NCBI GenBank assembly: GCA_963747735.1 | Contig: CAVVGE010000010.1 | Coordinates: 12,704 to 76,703 of the forward strand | DNA length: 64,000 nt | Source: AP-15 sp963747735 | GTDB lineage: Bacteria; Pseudomonadota; Alphaproteobacteria; ATCC43930; CGMCC-115725 | Direction: 5' to 3' | In this document: piece by piece, positions 45,628 to 55,202 of the stretch | How positions within the stretch are numbered: position 1 is the first letter of the stretch | Layout of the letters: each line of letters starts with the position of its first letter | The notes under the pieces: model-generated | What the model was told of the DNA's origin: nothing | The model's input: only the letters and a program-made list of their open reading frames with translations | Databases searched by the model: none | Made by a program: the position numbers and the translations under genes

Positions 45628-47352
45628 TCACTCTTTGTCGGCAGTCTCCTGGCGCCGGGCGCGGTTGATCGCCGCACCCAAAATGTCGCCGAGGCTCGCA
45701 CCCGAATCGGACGATCCAAATTCGGCCATGGCGCGCTTTTCCTCATCGGCCTCACGGGCCTTGATCGACAGGTTGATTTTGCGCGTGGCGCGCTCGATCG
45801 TGGTTACCTTGGCATCGACCTTTTCACCGACCGCGAACCGGTCGGGCCGCTGCTCGCTGCGGTCGCGCGACAGCTCGGATTTGCGGATAAAGCCCAGCAG
45901 GCCGTCGGCGATCGTGACCTCGACGCCGCCTTCGGTGATGCCGGCGACCGTGCCGGTCACGACTTCGCCCTTTTTCAGCTTGGAAAAGCCGGATTCGAAC
46001 GGATCCGCCTCGAGCTGCTTGATGCCGAGGCTGATGCGCTCCTTGTCGATATCGACGTCGAGCACCTTGACCCGGACCGCCTCGCCCTTGTGGTAGTTGC
46101 CGATGGCGTCCTCACCCTGGCGGTTCCAGTCGATGTCGGACAGGTGAACCATGCCGTCGATTTCACCGGGCAGACCGACAAACAGGCCGAACTCGGTGAT
46201 GTTGCGGACCTCGCCGTCGAGCTCGGTGCCGATCGGGTACTCCTCGACGAAGGCCTCCCACGGATTGGCCAAGGTCTGCTTCAAGCCGAGGCTGATGCGG
46301 CGCTTTTGCGGGTCGACATCGAGCACCATGACCTCGACCTCTTGGCTGGTCGAGACGATCTTGCCCGGGTGCACGTTCTTTTTGGTCCAGCTCATCTCGG
46401 AGACGTGGACGAGACCCTCGACCCCCGGCTCCAGCTCGACAAAGGCGCCGTAGTCGGTGATGTTGGTGACGCGGCCCTTGAACTTGGCGGCGGCCGGGTA
46501 TTTGAGCTCGACCCCTTCCCATGGATCGGCTTCGAGCTGCTTCATGCCCAACGAGATGCGCTGGGTCTCGGGGTTGAAGCGGATCACCTGGACCTTGACG
46601 TTCTGCCCGATGTTCACGGCCTCGGACGGATGGTTGATCCGGCGCCAGGCGATATCGGTCACATGCAAGAGGCCATCGACCCCGCCCAGATCGACAAAGG
46701 CGCCGTAATCGGTGATGTTCTTGACGACTCCGGCGAGAATCTGCCCCTCCTTGAGGCTCGCCACCAATTCCGAACGCTGCTCGGCGCGGCTTTCCTCGAG
46801 GACGGCGCGGCGCGAGACGACAATGTTGCCGCGCGAGCGGTCCATCTTGAGGATCTGAAACGGCTGCGGCGAGCCCAAGAGCGGGGTGATGTCCCGGACC
46901 GGCCGGATATCGACCTGGCTGCCGGGCAGAAACGCGACGGCGCCGTTCAGATCGACCGTGAAGCCGCCCTTGACTCGGCCGAAAATCGCGCCGGTCACCC
47001 GCTCGTTTGCCTGAAAGCTCTTTTCGAGCAAGGTCCACGCCTCCTCGCGGCGCGCCTTTTCGCGCGACAGCTGGGCCTCGCCGTTTTTGTCTTCCATCCG
47101 TTCGAGAAAGACCTCGACGGTGTCGCCGACATGCAGCTCGGGCTCGGCGCCGCCGGCGGCGAATTCCTTCAACGCGACGCGGCCCTCGGATTTGAGGCCG
47201 ACATCGATCAGCACCGCGTCGTTCTCGACAGCGATGACCCGGCCTTTGACGACGGTGCCTTCGAGCCCGGTGCCCATGCCGAGCGATTCATCGAGCAGTG
47301 CCGCGAAATTCTCCTTCGCCGGCGCTTCCATGGTTTGTGTTTCTAAGGCCAT
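45628..47352 (-). CDS. rpsA: 30S ribosomal protein S1
   Basis: 574 residues with six S1/OB-fold repeats in order. Examples are VVKGRVIAVENDAVLIDVGL, AGVVKNITDYGAFVDLGGVD, GRVTNITDYGAFVELEPGVE, GEVRNITEFGLFVGLPGEID and the divergent last repeat TGTVAGITEGGVEVTIADGL. It binds mRNA leaders on the 30S subunit. The start overlaps the end of cmk by 10 bases, the common cmk-rpsA arrangement. Confidence 0.97.
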   Translation of the reverse strand: MALETQTMEAPAKENFAALLDESLGMGTGLEGTVVKGRVIAVENDAVLIDVGLKSEGRVALKEFAAGGAEPELHVGDTVEVFLERMEDKNGEAQLSREKARREEAWTLLEKSFQANERVTGAIFGRVKGGFTVDLNGAVAFLPGSQVDIRPVRDITPLLGSPQPFQILKMDRSRGNIVVSRRAVLEESRAEQRSELVASLKEGQILAGVVKNITDYGAFVDLGGVDGLLHVTDIAWRRINHPSEAVNIGQNVKVQVIRFNPETQRISLGMKQLEADPWEGVELKYPAAAKFKGRVTNITDYGAFVELEPGVEGLVHVSEMSWTKKNVHPGKIVSTSQEVEVMVLDVDPQKRRISLGLKQTLANPWEAFVEEYPIGTELDGEVRNITEFGLFVGLPGEIDGMVHLSDIDWNRQGEDAIGNYHKGEAVRVKVLDVDIDKERISLGIKQLEADPFESGFSKLKKGEVVTGTVAGITEGGVEVTIADGLLGFIRKSELSRDRSEQRPDRFAVGEKVDAKVTTIERATRKINLSIKAREADEEKRAMAEFGSSDSGASLGDILGAAINRARRQETADKE

Positions 47353-48017
47353 TCCTTCTCCTTGAGCGCATGCGCGACAAGAGCCGCGGCGCGATCGAGC
47401 ACTTTATCGGCATCGAGCCCCGCCGTATCAATGATTACCGCATCGGGCGCCGCTGTCAGCGGGGAGATCCGACGATTGCTGTCGCGCGTGTCGCGTTGAT
47501 TGAGATCTTGCAAGACGTGCTCGTATATAACCGCCGCACCGCGAGCGCGCAACTCTTCGACCCGGCGGCGCGCGCGCGTTTTTGCGCTGGCGGTCAGAAA
47601 CAGCTTCAGGTCCGCCGCCGGGCACACCACCGAGCCGATGTCGCGGCCGGCCAGGATGGCGCCGCGGGCCGGGCCGGGCGGGTGCGCGGCAAAGTTTTGC
47701 TGAAGCTCGAGCAGGGCGCCGCGCACCGCCGGCATCGCCGCGACGACACCGGCGGCGTCGCCGACCGACTCTTCGTAGAGGCGCGGGTCGTAGAGGCGCG
47801 GGTCGGACAGCAGATGCGGCCCGATCCGGCGTACGGCCGCTGCCGCCACTGCCGGGTCGGCCGGATCGGCGCCCGCGTCGAGCACCAGAGCGGCCGTCGC
47901 CCGATAGAGCGCGCCGGTATCGAGCACGGCGAAGCCGAACCGGTCGGCGAGGCGGCGCGCCAAGGTGCTTTTGCCGGAAGCCGCCGGCCCGTCGATGGCG
48001 ACCACAAAGGATGCCAT
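47343..48017 (-). CDS. cmk: cytidylate kinase
   Basis: 224 residues from the ATG at 48017. P-loop DGPAASGKSTLARRLA at 9-24, VLDTGALYRATA, GRDIGSVVCPAADLKLFLTA, and RRRVEELRARG. It phosphorylates CMP and dCMP. Odd feature: a 15-bp direct duplication (47775-47789 and 47790-47804) encodes DPRLY twice in the insert domain and looks recent. In front of rpsA as usual. Confidence 0.92.
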   Translation of the reverse strand: MASFVVAIDGPAASGKSTLARRLADRFGFAVLDTGALYRATAALVLDAGADPADPAVAAAAVRRIGPHLLSDPRLYDPRLYEESVGDAAGVVAAMPAVRGALLELQQNFAAHPPGPARGAILAGRDIGSVVCPAADLKLFLTASAKTRARRRVEELRARGAAVIYEHVLQDLNQRDTRDSNRRISPLTAAPDAVIIDTAGLDADKVLDRAAALVAHALKEKEWP

Positions 48018-48022
48018 CGGCC

Positions 48023-48880
48023 TCAATAGAGGATCGAGGGCAGCCACGCGCCGGCCGGCTCGTGGTAAAGGCCGATCGTCATCAGCGTCATCTGCATGAC
48101 CAGCCGCAGCTTGCGCCCGAGGCACCAGGTCAACACCTCGTGGTTGCCGGTCGGGAGCAGAAAACCCGGCCGGGCAAAGCCGGGGGCGGCGCCGATCAGC
48201 GCCATCAAATCCTGGTTGGTCGCAGCGACGGCATGGCCGCGAAACCCGATCCCGGTGGCATAACCGCTGACCCGGCCGAGATGCTCGACCATCGTGGCGG
48301 TATTTCCGGCGATCGCCTCGCGCAGCTCGCGGTCGCGGTCAAAGCCGTGGATCTGGCGCGCCAGGCGATTGCATTCCGGAACGTCGGCCGGCGCGGCCGG
48401 TCTGACATCGTGCCCCGGTAGCTGAAGGTTGAGCGGCGCGCCGTGCATGACCGATATCGGCTGCCGGGTTTGAAAGCCGATCGAGGTGTAAAGGCACAGC
48501 GAGCGGTTGTGATACGCCGTCTGAAGAAGCCGAATGCCCGGCGCGTCGAGCGCGGTGAAATGATCGACCAGCCCTTGCATCAAGGCGCGGCCGATGCCGC
48601 GGTTTTGGGTTTCCGGCTCGACCGAGATCGGGCCGACGCCGATCACCGGCGAGCGCCGGTCGGCGAAATTGCTGCCCACGGGCCGGCCATTGTCTTCGGC
48701 GACGATGCCGTAGAAGCCGGGATCGGCGACGAGCTCCGATACCACCGCGACGCCGACCTCGCGCGACGGAAAGTCGGGCGGGAAGCGGTGATGATCGGCC
48801 AGCGACTTGAACGCCCGATAGAGGATGTCGCCGCAGGTGTCGGCGTCTGCGGCCACGGCCGGGCGCAGGGTGATCGGCAT
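48023..48880 (-). CDS. GNAT-family N-acetyltransferase, two-domain
   Basis: 285 residues from the ATG at 48880. The N-terminal GNAT domain begins TLRPAVAADADTCGDILYRA and has the acetyl-CoA motif A as PISVEPETQNRGIGRALMQG. A second, diverged GNAT-like half (DVRPAAPADVPECNRLARQI ... PGFLLPTGNHEVLTWCLGR) makes up the rest. Substrate unknown. It sits between aroA and cmk, six bases from cmk, probably in one operon. Confidence 0.82.
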   Translation of the reverse strand: MPITLRPAVAADADTCGDILYRAFKSLADHHRFPPDFPSREVGVAVVSELVADPGFYGIVAEDNGRPVGSNFADRRSPVIGVGPISVEPETQNRGIGRALMQGLVDHFTALDAPGIRLLQTAYHNRSLCLYTSIGFQTRQPISVMHGAPLNLQLPGHDVRPAAPADVPECNRLARQIHGFDRDRELREAIAGNTATMVEHLGRVSGYATGIGFRGHAVAATNQDLMALIGAAPGFARPGFLLPTGNHEVLTWCLGRKLRLVMQMTLMTIGLYHEPAGAWLPSILY

Positions 48881-48891
48881 CGCCCGGCGCT

Positions 48892-50244
48892 CTACCCCGG
48901 CTCGGGCAGGCCCGCGCCGAGCCGGTTCAGCAACCGCACAAAGCCGGGGAAGCTGGTGGCGACCGGCGCCGCGTCGTCGATCCGCACCGGCGCGCGCGTG
49001 CCGAGCCCGAGCACCAGGAACGCCATCGCCATGCGATGGTCGAGCCGGGTCTCGATCAGCGCGCCGCCAGCGGGCGGGCCGCCATCGCCATCGACGATCA
49101 GATCGTCGCCCTCGACTGCGACACGCACGCCGCAGGCGGCGAGCCCGGCGGCGAGCCCGGCCAGCCGGTCGCTCTCCTTGACCCGCAATTCGGCGAGCCC
49201 GCGCATCACCGTGCGCCCGCGCGCGCAAGCGGCGGCCATGGCGAGGACCGGGTATTCATCGATCATCGTCGGCGCGCGCTCGGGCGGGATGTCGGCGCCG
49301 GTCAGGACGCCGCCGCGGGCGCGCAGGTCGGCGACCCGTTCGCCGCCTTCCTCGCGCTCGTGCAAAAGCGCGATATCGGCGCCCATCTCGCGCAGGCATT
49401 CGAGGAGGCCGGTGCGCAGCGGGTTGATCCCGACCCCCTCGACGGTCACCTCCGACCCCGGCACGATCAATGCCGCGACCAGCGGAAAGGCTGCCGAGGA
49501 TGGGTCGCCCGGCACCGTGATCGGCGCCGCGGCGAGCTCGGGCTGGCCCTCGACCGTAATCCGCTTTGCGCCGTCTGCGCCGGTCTCGACCACGACCCGG
49601 GCACCGAAATGGCGCAGCATCAGCTCGGTATGGTCGCGCGTCGGCTGCGGCTCGATCACCGTCGTCTCACCCGGCGTATTGAGCCCGGCCAACAGCACCG
49701 CCGATTTCACCTGGGCGGACGGGACCGGGAGCCGGTATTCGATCGGCACCGGATTGGCCGCGCCGGTGACCGCGAGCGGCAGGCGCCCGCCTTCGCGGGT
49801 CAGAAACGTTGCGCCAAAACGACCGAGCGGCTCGACGACGCGTCCCATCGGGCGGCGCCGCAGCGAGGCGTCGCCGGTCACGAACGCGGTCAGCCGATGG
49901 GTGGCAAGGATGCCGAGCAAGAGCCGTGCGGCGGTGCCGGCATTGCCGAGGTCGAGCAAATCTTGCGGCTCGGCGAGACCGCCGACGCCGACGCCGTCGA
50001 CGATCCAGCGACCATCTCCCTGCCGGCGCGCGGCCGCTCCCATCGCATTCAGCGCGGCGGCGGTGGCGAGCACGTCCTCGCCTTCGAGGAGGCCTGCGAT
50101 CTCGGTCCGTCCGACGGCGAGCGCGCCCAGCATCAGCGCGCGGTGCGAGATCGATTTGTCGCCCGGCACGCGCAGCCGGCCGGCGAGCGGCGCGGCTGGC
50201 CGCGTCGATGCGAGCGGTATCGCAGACGGGGAAGAATGCGCCAT
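48892..50244 (-). CDS. aroA: 3-phosphoshikimate 1-carboxyvinyltransferase (EPSP synthase)
   Basis: 450 residues from the ATG at 50244. Substrate-binding motifs: RLRVPGDKSISHRALMLGAL, LDLGNAGTAARLLLGILATH, RPMGRVVEPL, QVKSAVLLAGLNTPGETTV and LRVKESDRLAGLAAGL. A C-terminal DHRMAMAFLVLGL is also present. It joins shikimate 3-phosphate and PEP in aromatic amino-acid synthesis. The sequence is of the alphaproteobacterial (class II-like) branch. The 64 codons of open frame upstream lack similarity and were excluded. Confidence 0.95.
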   Translation of the reverse strand: MAHSSPSAIPLASTRPAAPLAGRLRVPGDKSISHRALMLGALAVGRTEIAGLLEGEDVLATAAALNAMGAAARRQGDGRWIVDGVGVGGLAEPQDLLDLGNAGTAARLLLGILATHRLTAFVTGDASLRRRPMGRVVEPLGRFGATFLTREGGRLPLAVTGAANPVPIEYRLPVPSAQVKSAVLLAGLNTPGETTVIEPQPTRDHTELMLRHFGARVVVETGADGAKRITVEGQPELAAAPITVPGDPSSAAFPLVAALIVPGSEVTVEGVGINPLRTGLLECLREMGADIALLHEREEGGERVADLRARGGVLTGADIPPERAPTMIDEYPVLAMAAACARGRTVMRGLAELRVKESDRLAGLAAGLAACGVRVAVEGDDLIVDGDGGPPAGGALIETRLDHRMAMAFLVLGLGTRAPVRIDDAAPVATSFPGFVRLLNRLGAGLPEPG

Positions 50245-50398
50245 GGCCGGCACGACCTTCGAGCAGCGGAACCCGGTTGCAGCGTCGCCGGCTTCGACCC
50301 ATATGGGTGGCCCGGCGCCGCAGCGTGTCCGGGCTTGCTTTTGACAGGCTGCGGCCGCTGTGGCAATGGCGTGCGGCCCGCACCCGGCGGCGCCTTTG

Positions 50399-50794
50399 AT
50401 GGAGCGAGGATTGGCCAAACCCGAATGGGGCAGCAAGCGGATCTGCCCGAGCTGCGGGGCGCGCTATTACGATTTGCTGCGCCATCCGGTGATCTGCCCG
50501 AAATGCAGCACGCCGTTCGACCCGGAGGCGTTTTTGAAATCGCGCCGCTCGCGGCCGGCGGCACCGGTCGAAAGGGAGATCGCGCCGGTCGGCACCGACG
50601 GGCTCGATGCCGACACCGAAGCCGGAGAGGCGGACGCCGCCGAGGAGGAGGAAGAGGGGCAGGAGACGGCGCCGCTCGAGGACGGCGAGGAGGAGGAGGA
50701 CGACGAAGAGCTGCTCGAAGACGCCTCCGAGCTCGGCGAGGACGAGGACGACATGGCCGAAGTGATCGAGAACGTCGAGGAGGAGGAGCACTGA
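50399..50794 (+). CDS. TIGR02300/FYDLN-type zinc-ribbon acidic protein
   Basis: 131 residues. A zinc ribbon with two Cys pairs (KRICPSCGARYYDLLRHPVI and CPKCSTPFDPEAF; here YYDL replaces FYDL) is followed by a very acidic low-complexity tail of Glu and Asp. This is the alphaproteobacterial FYDLN_acid family of unknown function, conserved next to aroA and tRNA-Ala. Start choice between the ATG at 50399 and a TTG at 50411 (AKPEWGSKR) is uncertain. Confidence 0.85.
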   Translation: MERGLAKPEWGSKRICPSCGARYYDLLRHPVICPKCSTPFDPEAFLKSRRSRPAAPVEREIAPVGTDGLDADTEAGEADAAEEEEEGQETAPLEDGEEEEDDEELLEDASELGEDEDDMAEVIENVEEEEH

Positions 50795-50872
50795 GCCGCG
50801 CGCCGGGCGACAATTTTTTGCTTGCCGGGCGGCCGCGCTGTTTCTACCTTTGCCGGCACCGGCGAGGGCCGA

Positions 50873-50948
<76 letters not shown>

Positions 50949-51216
50949 ATCAAATGAAGGGCTTAGCTGGAAACGGCTAGGCCCTTCCGGTTTCCTGGCT
51001 ACCATATGGCTACCAACCGAAATCGTGCATCAGCGCGGCCCGGCGGCAATTGGTCGCGGATCTATCCCATCGCCGGCCCGCACCACGCTGATCCGCCCCA
51101 ACCGGTTACGCGACGGTTGCTGGTGGCAGTGATGATCTACGGATACCCGATGTATTCTTCTTTTGTCGTAGCCCGTCGGCGTGCCAAATACCCTGGCGTG
51201 GGTGGGCCCCCGCGGG
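50949..51216. other. gene-free junction between core chromosome and island
   Basis: Starts with the hairpin at 50957. TGGCTACCATATGGCTACCAA (two TGGCTACCA steps near 50997 and 51010) follows, of the type seen behind tRNA-linked integrase genes. No open frame with coding character is present; any integrase has been lost. Confidence 0.5.
50957..50986 (+). terminator. hairpin downstream of tRNA-Ala
   Basis: AAGGGCTTAGCTG, loop GAAA, CGGCTAGGCCCTT: a 13-bp stem with two G-T pairs and a GNRA tetraloop. No long T-run follows, so it may end tRNA transcription or act in 3' processing. Confidence 0.55.
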
Positions 51217-51266
51217 CAACCGTGCCAAGGTGGGGGTGGAGGGTTCGAATCCCTTCGCCCGCTCCA
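51217..51266 (+). pseudogene. 3' fragment of tRNA-Gly(GCC), probable attachment-site relic
   Basis: From the anticodon arm to CCA the sequence follows tRNA-Gly(GCC): CAACC, loop GTGCCAA with anticodon GCC, then GGTGG. The T arm GAGGGTTCGAATCCCTT and the 3' acceptor strand CGCCCGC with TCCA follow. The 5' half (acceptor strand and D arm) is absent; the bases upstream do not pair. A tRNA 3' end without its gene is the usual footprint of a site-specific integration. Antisense open frames across it (ERAKGFEPSTPTLAR) are a known annotation artefact. Confidence 0.75.
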
Positions 51267-51295
51267 ATTTTTTCTCAAGGAAATTAGCGGCATAG

Positions 51296-51319
51296 AGCGG
51301 CCCTTTGGGGCCGCTTTTT
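51296..51319 (+). terminator. rho-independent terminator
   Basis: AGCGGCCC, loop TTTG, GGGCCGCT, then TTTT: a perfect 8-bp GC-rich stem with a T-run, 30 bases behind the tRNA-Gly fragment. It would have ended transcription of the original tRNA gene. Confidence 0.8.
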
Positions 51320-51576
51320 GCTTCCCCGCTCCGCTCCGAAGAGCCGGGGAAGCAGGGGGAAGCAGCAGAAGGCGCAAAATAGCGGGCTTTGGGCGGCCTT
51401 CTGCGTGGGCGCCAACGCGAAGCCAAGGTTTTCTACCGTCGCGACAGGCCGCCATGGGCCGCGCCGCACCGCAAAAGCCCCCTTTGGATGCTGCCATGCT
51501 GCCCGGGATGCTGAACCAAGCGTCTTTTTGCTTCCGCGGGCGCTTCCTCGGGCCTGTCGCAGCGTGGATACGAACG
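51320..51576. other. intergenic at island start
   Basis: Contains a further GC-rich dyad (GCTTCCCCG at 51320 against CGGGGAAGC near 51345). No gene is supported. Confidence 0.4.
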
Positions 51577-52101
51577 TCATCGTTCAACCATCCCACCTGC
51601 AAGACGCATCGGCAGCACCAGCCGAAGTGAATCGGGCAGTCGCACGAAGCCATGCGCGGCGTAGAAGCCGGCCGCCGACTCGTCCAGAGCATCGACCACG
51701 ACCATAGAAGATCCGACCGTGCTGGCGCTCTGAAACGCGCGCCGCAACGCGTCGGCGAGTAGGACTGCACCCAAACTCTGCCCTTGGCGGTCCTTCGACA
51801 CGGCCAGACGGCCGATCAAGGTGGCGCTCACCAGCGGATAGCGGGGAATGTGCTTGCGGGCCGCCTCCGGCACCTCGCCCTGAGAGAGTGCCAACGCGCA
51901 GAGCGTATAGTAGCCCAGGATGCGCGCCGGTTGGTCCCGCTCGCTCATCACGAACACAGCATTCGCCTTGCGTCGGACGTCTTGGCCGGCCTGGGTCTTC
52001 AGATATCGGTCCAAACTCTCGACGCCGCACGCAAAGCCAATTCGGTCGTGCTGCTCGTCGAGGGGCCGGATGTGAAGATCCCCGGATGCCCGCATCGCCA
52101 T
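51577..52101 (-). CDS. GNAT acetyltransferase toxin, TacT/AtaT-like
   Basis: 174 residues. The opening LDEQHDRIGFACGVESLDRY is the hallmark 'F.CG...LD.YL' of TacT-type toxins. Acetyl-CoA motif RLAVSKDRQGQSLGAVLLAD, and the C-terminal Tyr in AAGFYAAHGFVRL. Such toxins acetylate charged aminoacyl-tRNA and stop translation. The ATG at 52101 abuts the stop of the DUF1778 antitoxin gene upstream, forming a standard two-gene operon. Confidence 0.88.
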   Translation of the reverse strand: MAMRASGDLHIRPLDEQHDRIGFACGVESLDRYLKTQAGQDVRRKANAVFVMSERDQPARILGYYTLCALALSQGEVPEAARKHIPRYPLVSATLIGRLAVSKDRQGQSLGAVLLADALRRAFQSASTVGSSMVVVDALDESAAGFYAAHGFVRLPDSLRLVLPMRLAGGMVER

Positions 52102-52398
52102 TCACGGGATGACCCGACGCTTGTGTTCCTCGAATGCGCGCTGCAGGCGCTCGCTCGGCGCCGGCGGATTGACTAGGGCCTCGAAGAAGACGGCCCGGTC
52201 CCGGTCTGACAGGACGAGCGTCTCATGCTCCGCGATCGTCCGCCGGGCGGCATCTGTGAGCGCCGTCATGCAAAAATCCGTCACCTTGCGCCGCTCGAGT
52301 TGGGCGGCGCGTTCGATCAGAGCCTTGGTCGTCTCATCGACGCGAAACCCGAGTCGCTCGGCTCGGAGTCTCTGGTCGCGCTTCGATGTCGTGGCCAT
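52102..52398 (-). CDS. DUF1778 (TacA-like) antitoxin
   Basis: 98 residues from the ATG at 52398. A ribbon-helix-helix start (RLGFRVDETTKALIERAAQL, ERRKVTDFCMTALTDAAR) is followed by the toxin-neutralising tail LVLSDRDRAVFFEALVNPPA. The first gene of the pair; by family it also autoregulates the operon. ATG chosen because the RHH begins directly after it. Confidence 0.88.
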   Translation of the reverse strand: MATTSKRDQRLRAERLGFRVDETTKALIERAAQLERRKVTDFCMTALTDAARRTIAEHETLVLSDRDRAVFFEALVNPPAPSERLQRAFEEHKRRVIP

Positions 52399-52527
52399 GC
52401 TCGCCTCCGAGGCAAGATGTACGTCGAACGGACTAACTTTACAAGGCATATCGACTTGGTGCCGGTCAGAGGAAGATATGAGATAGTTTCGGCCTCGCGT
52501 GCGCACCCGAGTCGCATAACCAGCCAA

Positions 52528-55202
52528 ATGACACTAACCGAACTGATCGACACCTTATTTCCGTCGGGGCACCCAAACCGGCCAACGCCGGCACAGGAGG
52601 CCATTCTTCGACATCCTCAGGGTCCCGCGTGGGTCTTGGCTGGGCCGGGATCAGGCAAGACCGAGGTACTGACCCTTTTCGTTTTACGCCTCCTTTATGT
52701 CGAGAACGATCCTGCACAGTCTGAGCGCATGCAGCCGGAGGCGGTCTTCGTGACCACGTTCACAGAGAAAGCGACGCGAAATCTCGAGGATCGTATCAGT
52801 CATTACCGGAACCAAATCGTCGCGCAGCGCCCAGATTTGATGACCATTGATATTTCGAAGTTGCGCCTCGGGACTCTTCACGGCTTATGCAACGACCTGT
52901 TGCAGGAGCATCGCGCCCCGAACTATCAGAACGTCCGAACTCATGGATGAGCTCGAAAGTAGCATGTTCGTCTACGAGCATATCAGCATCGTAAACGCTC
53001 CAAACTCGACGAATGATCGACCATTCTGGACACAGTTCGTGTACCTCTTTTCTCCACGCGAGTGGCAGGCCACGTGGGCGTATCTCCCGAGCAAGTGGAA
53101 TATGACCGCTGCGCTCGTAAAGTTATTCAACAGAATCGTTGAAGATCGAATTTCGGTTTCCTCAATGCGCACGGCCGGCGGGCAATGGGCGCGCTTAGCC
53201 GACCTCCACGACGAATATCGCGCGAAGCTTCAAGCCAAGCACCGATGCGACTTCTCGCATCTGCAACTCCAGTTCCTCGAGTTCTTACAGACACCGCTTG
53301 GGCGGAGATTTCGCGACGGCGACCCGAGCGAAAGTGTGCTTGGCGTCTGCTGGGTGCTGGTCGACGAGTACCAAGATACGAACCTCATCCAGGAGGAGAT
53401 TTACCTCACCCTTGCTAACCGTGTGCCGTTCAACATCGTGGTGGTCGGCGACGATGATCAGGCGCTGTATCGCTTCCGTGGTGGTTCGGTGGAATGTATG
53501 GTAACCTTTGACCAAGCCTGTGCTGTATTTCTAAGTGTAGTGCCAGGCAATATAGCCCGCTATCCGCTCGTTGCTAACTTTCGTTCGCATTCGGGAATCG
53601 TGACCTTCTGCGAGGATTACATCACCGCATTCGCGTCTATGGCAATTCCAGGTGCGCGGGTGCCAAACAAACCGCCCCTCGTGCCACCCGTTTGACGGCT
53701 GGTCAGGCGATCCGGTGCGGCGTGTCCGGCTCGCGCGGATCACTGCACTTGTAGAAAGTTTTGCTTCGATGCCGGTGCCCGGCCATCCAAACGCATCTCG
53801 GGGCCGCCTACGCACCTCGACGAGTTTTCCTGGCGACGTGCTTGAGCAGTGGAGTTACGGCTTCTATCACCTTTTTTTCGGATATTTATCGCGGGCGGGT
53901 CTCGATGAGGAGGAAGACGAAGATGTGATTGCTCCCTTGGGTATGGTTCCCGTAATGACCATGCACCAGGCGAAAGGTCTACAATTCCCGTTTGTCTTCG
54001 TTGGGCATATGGGCGATGATCTCCAGGTTTCGATCGCTCATCGACTTGAAACACAACTTTCGCAGTTTCCGACCAATCCGGCGCGCTCGTTCGCGCGGTT
54101 GCCTGAAGCCGTTAGGGCGGAACTGGACCTCATCCGTCAGTACTATGTCGCTTACTCGCGTGCGCAATGGGCATTGATTCTTGTAGGCACAAACCAGCAA
54201 TTTGCGAACGGGCGGATTCCGTGCGGCCCAAATCGCAGCTGGCTACCCAACAGAGTGTTACCGCTTTGAAGGTGCTGGAATAATCCAATGAGTGCATGGA
54301 TAAACTACAACGGTATGGCGGTCCCACCGCCCCAATCCAGTCGTCCGTCCACGATTCAGCTTAACGTCAGACATCCTCTCCTTCCGGCGTTGTAGCCGCC
54401 AATATGGCTATTTCGGCAACGACGGCTTTGTCCCCGCACAAGCAACGCAAATCTTCTATGGCACCGTGATCCACCAGGTGCTGGATCGTTGCCATCGTCA
54501 CTATTGGGGCTTTGCGGGCCATCCGCAAGGCACGATGCCGACCGACGCGAACGTTGATCAGTACTTCGACGATGTTCAAAACGCCTTGAGATCGCACGGC
54601 GTGCGGCCGGCATCGCCGGCGGTGGTCGCAAAAGCGGTTCGCGTGCTCATGATTTTCAATAGAGTCGAAGGGTCCACACTTTACCCATTAATTCGCGACA
54701 CAGAATTTCGGCTTGAGAGCGAACGGTCGCAGTACGTTTTGCGAGGGGTTGTCGATGTGCTCGCGCGAAATCCAAATGCCCCAAACGATCCCGCGCAGAT
54801 GGAGATATGGGACTACAAGGGCACGCGCTTACCGGACCTCTCTTCCGCCGACATGCGCGATTACATATGGCAAATGTGCGTGTATGCTGAACTCTACCGA
54901 GTGCGGGCGGGTACCTATCCGTCCCGCGCAATCCTTTATTTCCTGAACGAACTCGACCTCGATCCGGAGCCTACATCACGACCTCTTCGGGCGGTTCACG
55001 AAGTGCAGTTTACGACTGCAGCGGTTCAACAGGCCCTCGGTGCGTTTGACGTGACCGCTCAGGCGATCATCGGCTGTCGTGCCAATAGCGCATGGCCCCT
55101 ACCGGCTTCCGCCCTGGCAAAGAGACCTGCGATATCTGCGATATTCGTTGGAATTGCCCCAGTCCGGCGACCCGCTACCAAGTGCGGATGCCCATCGCTT
55201 AG
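52528..55202 (+). pseudogene. UvrD-like helicase fused to a PD-(D/E)XK Fe-S nuclease, frameshifted
   Basis: From the ATG at 52528 the frame gives Walker A LAGPGSGKTEVLTLFVLRLL, then shifts near 52940 to LMDELESSMFVYEHIS and CWVLVDEYQDTNLIQEEIYL, VVGDDDQALYRFRGG. It shifts again near 53690 to MTMHQAKGLQFPFVFVGHMG and reaches a stop at 54267. After another shift near 54350, FSLTSDILSFRRCSRQYGYF starts a RecB/Cas4-like nuclease with RGVVDVL, EIWDYKGTRLP and QMCVYAELYR. A last shift near 55095 leads to GKETCDICDIRWNCP, a C-x2-C-x5-C Fe-S cluster motif, and the TAG at 55200. Intact homologues would unwind and cut DNA. GC content is lower than in the core. Confidence 0.8.

Noticed and set aside
44617..47346. 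909-residue plus-strand open frame
   Set aside because: Antisense of rpsA, ihfB and lapA, with no recognisable domain.
51030..51770. Minus-strand open frames containing ERAKGFEPSTPTLAR
   Set aside because: This peptide is the reverse translation of a tRNA 3' end and a well-known spurious annotation; the real feature is the tRNA-Gly relic.
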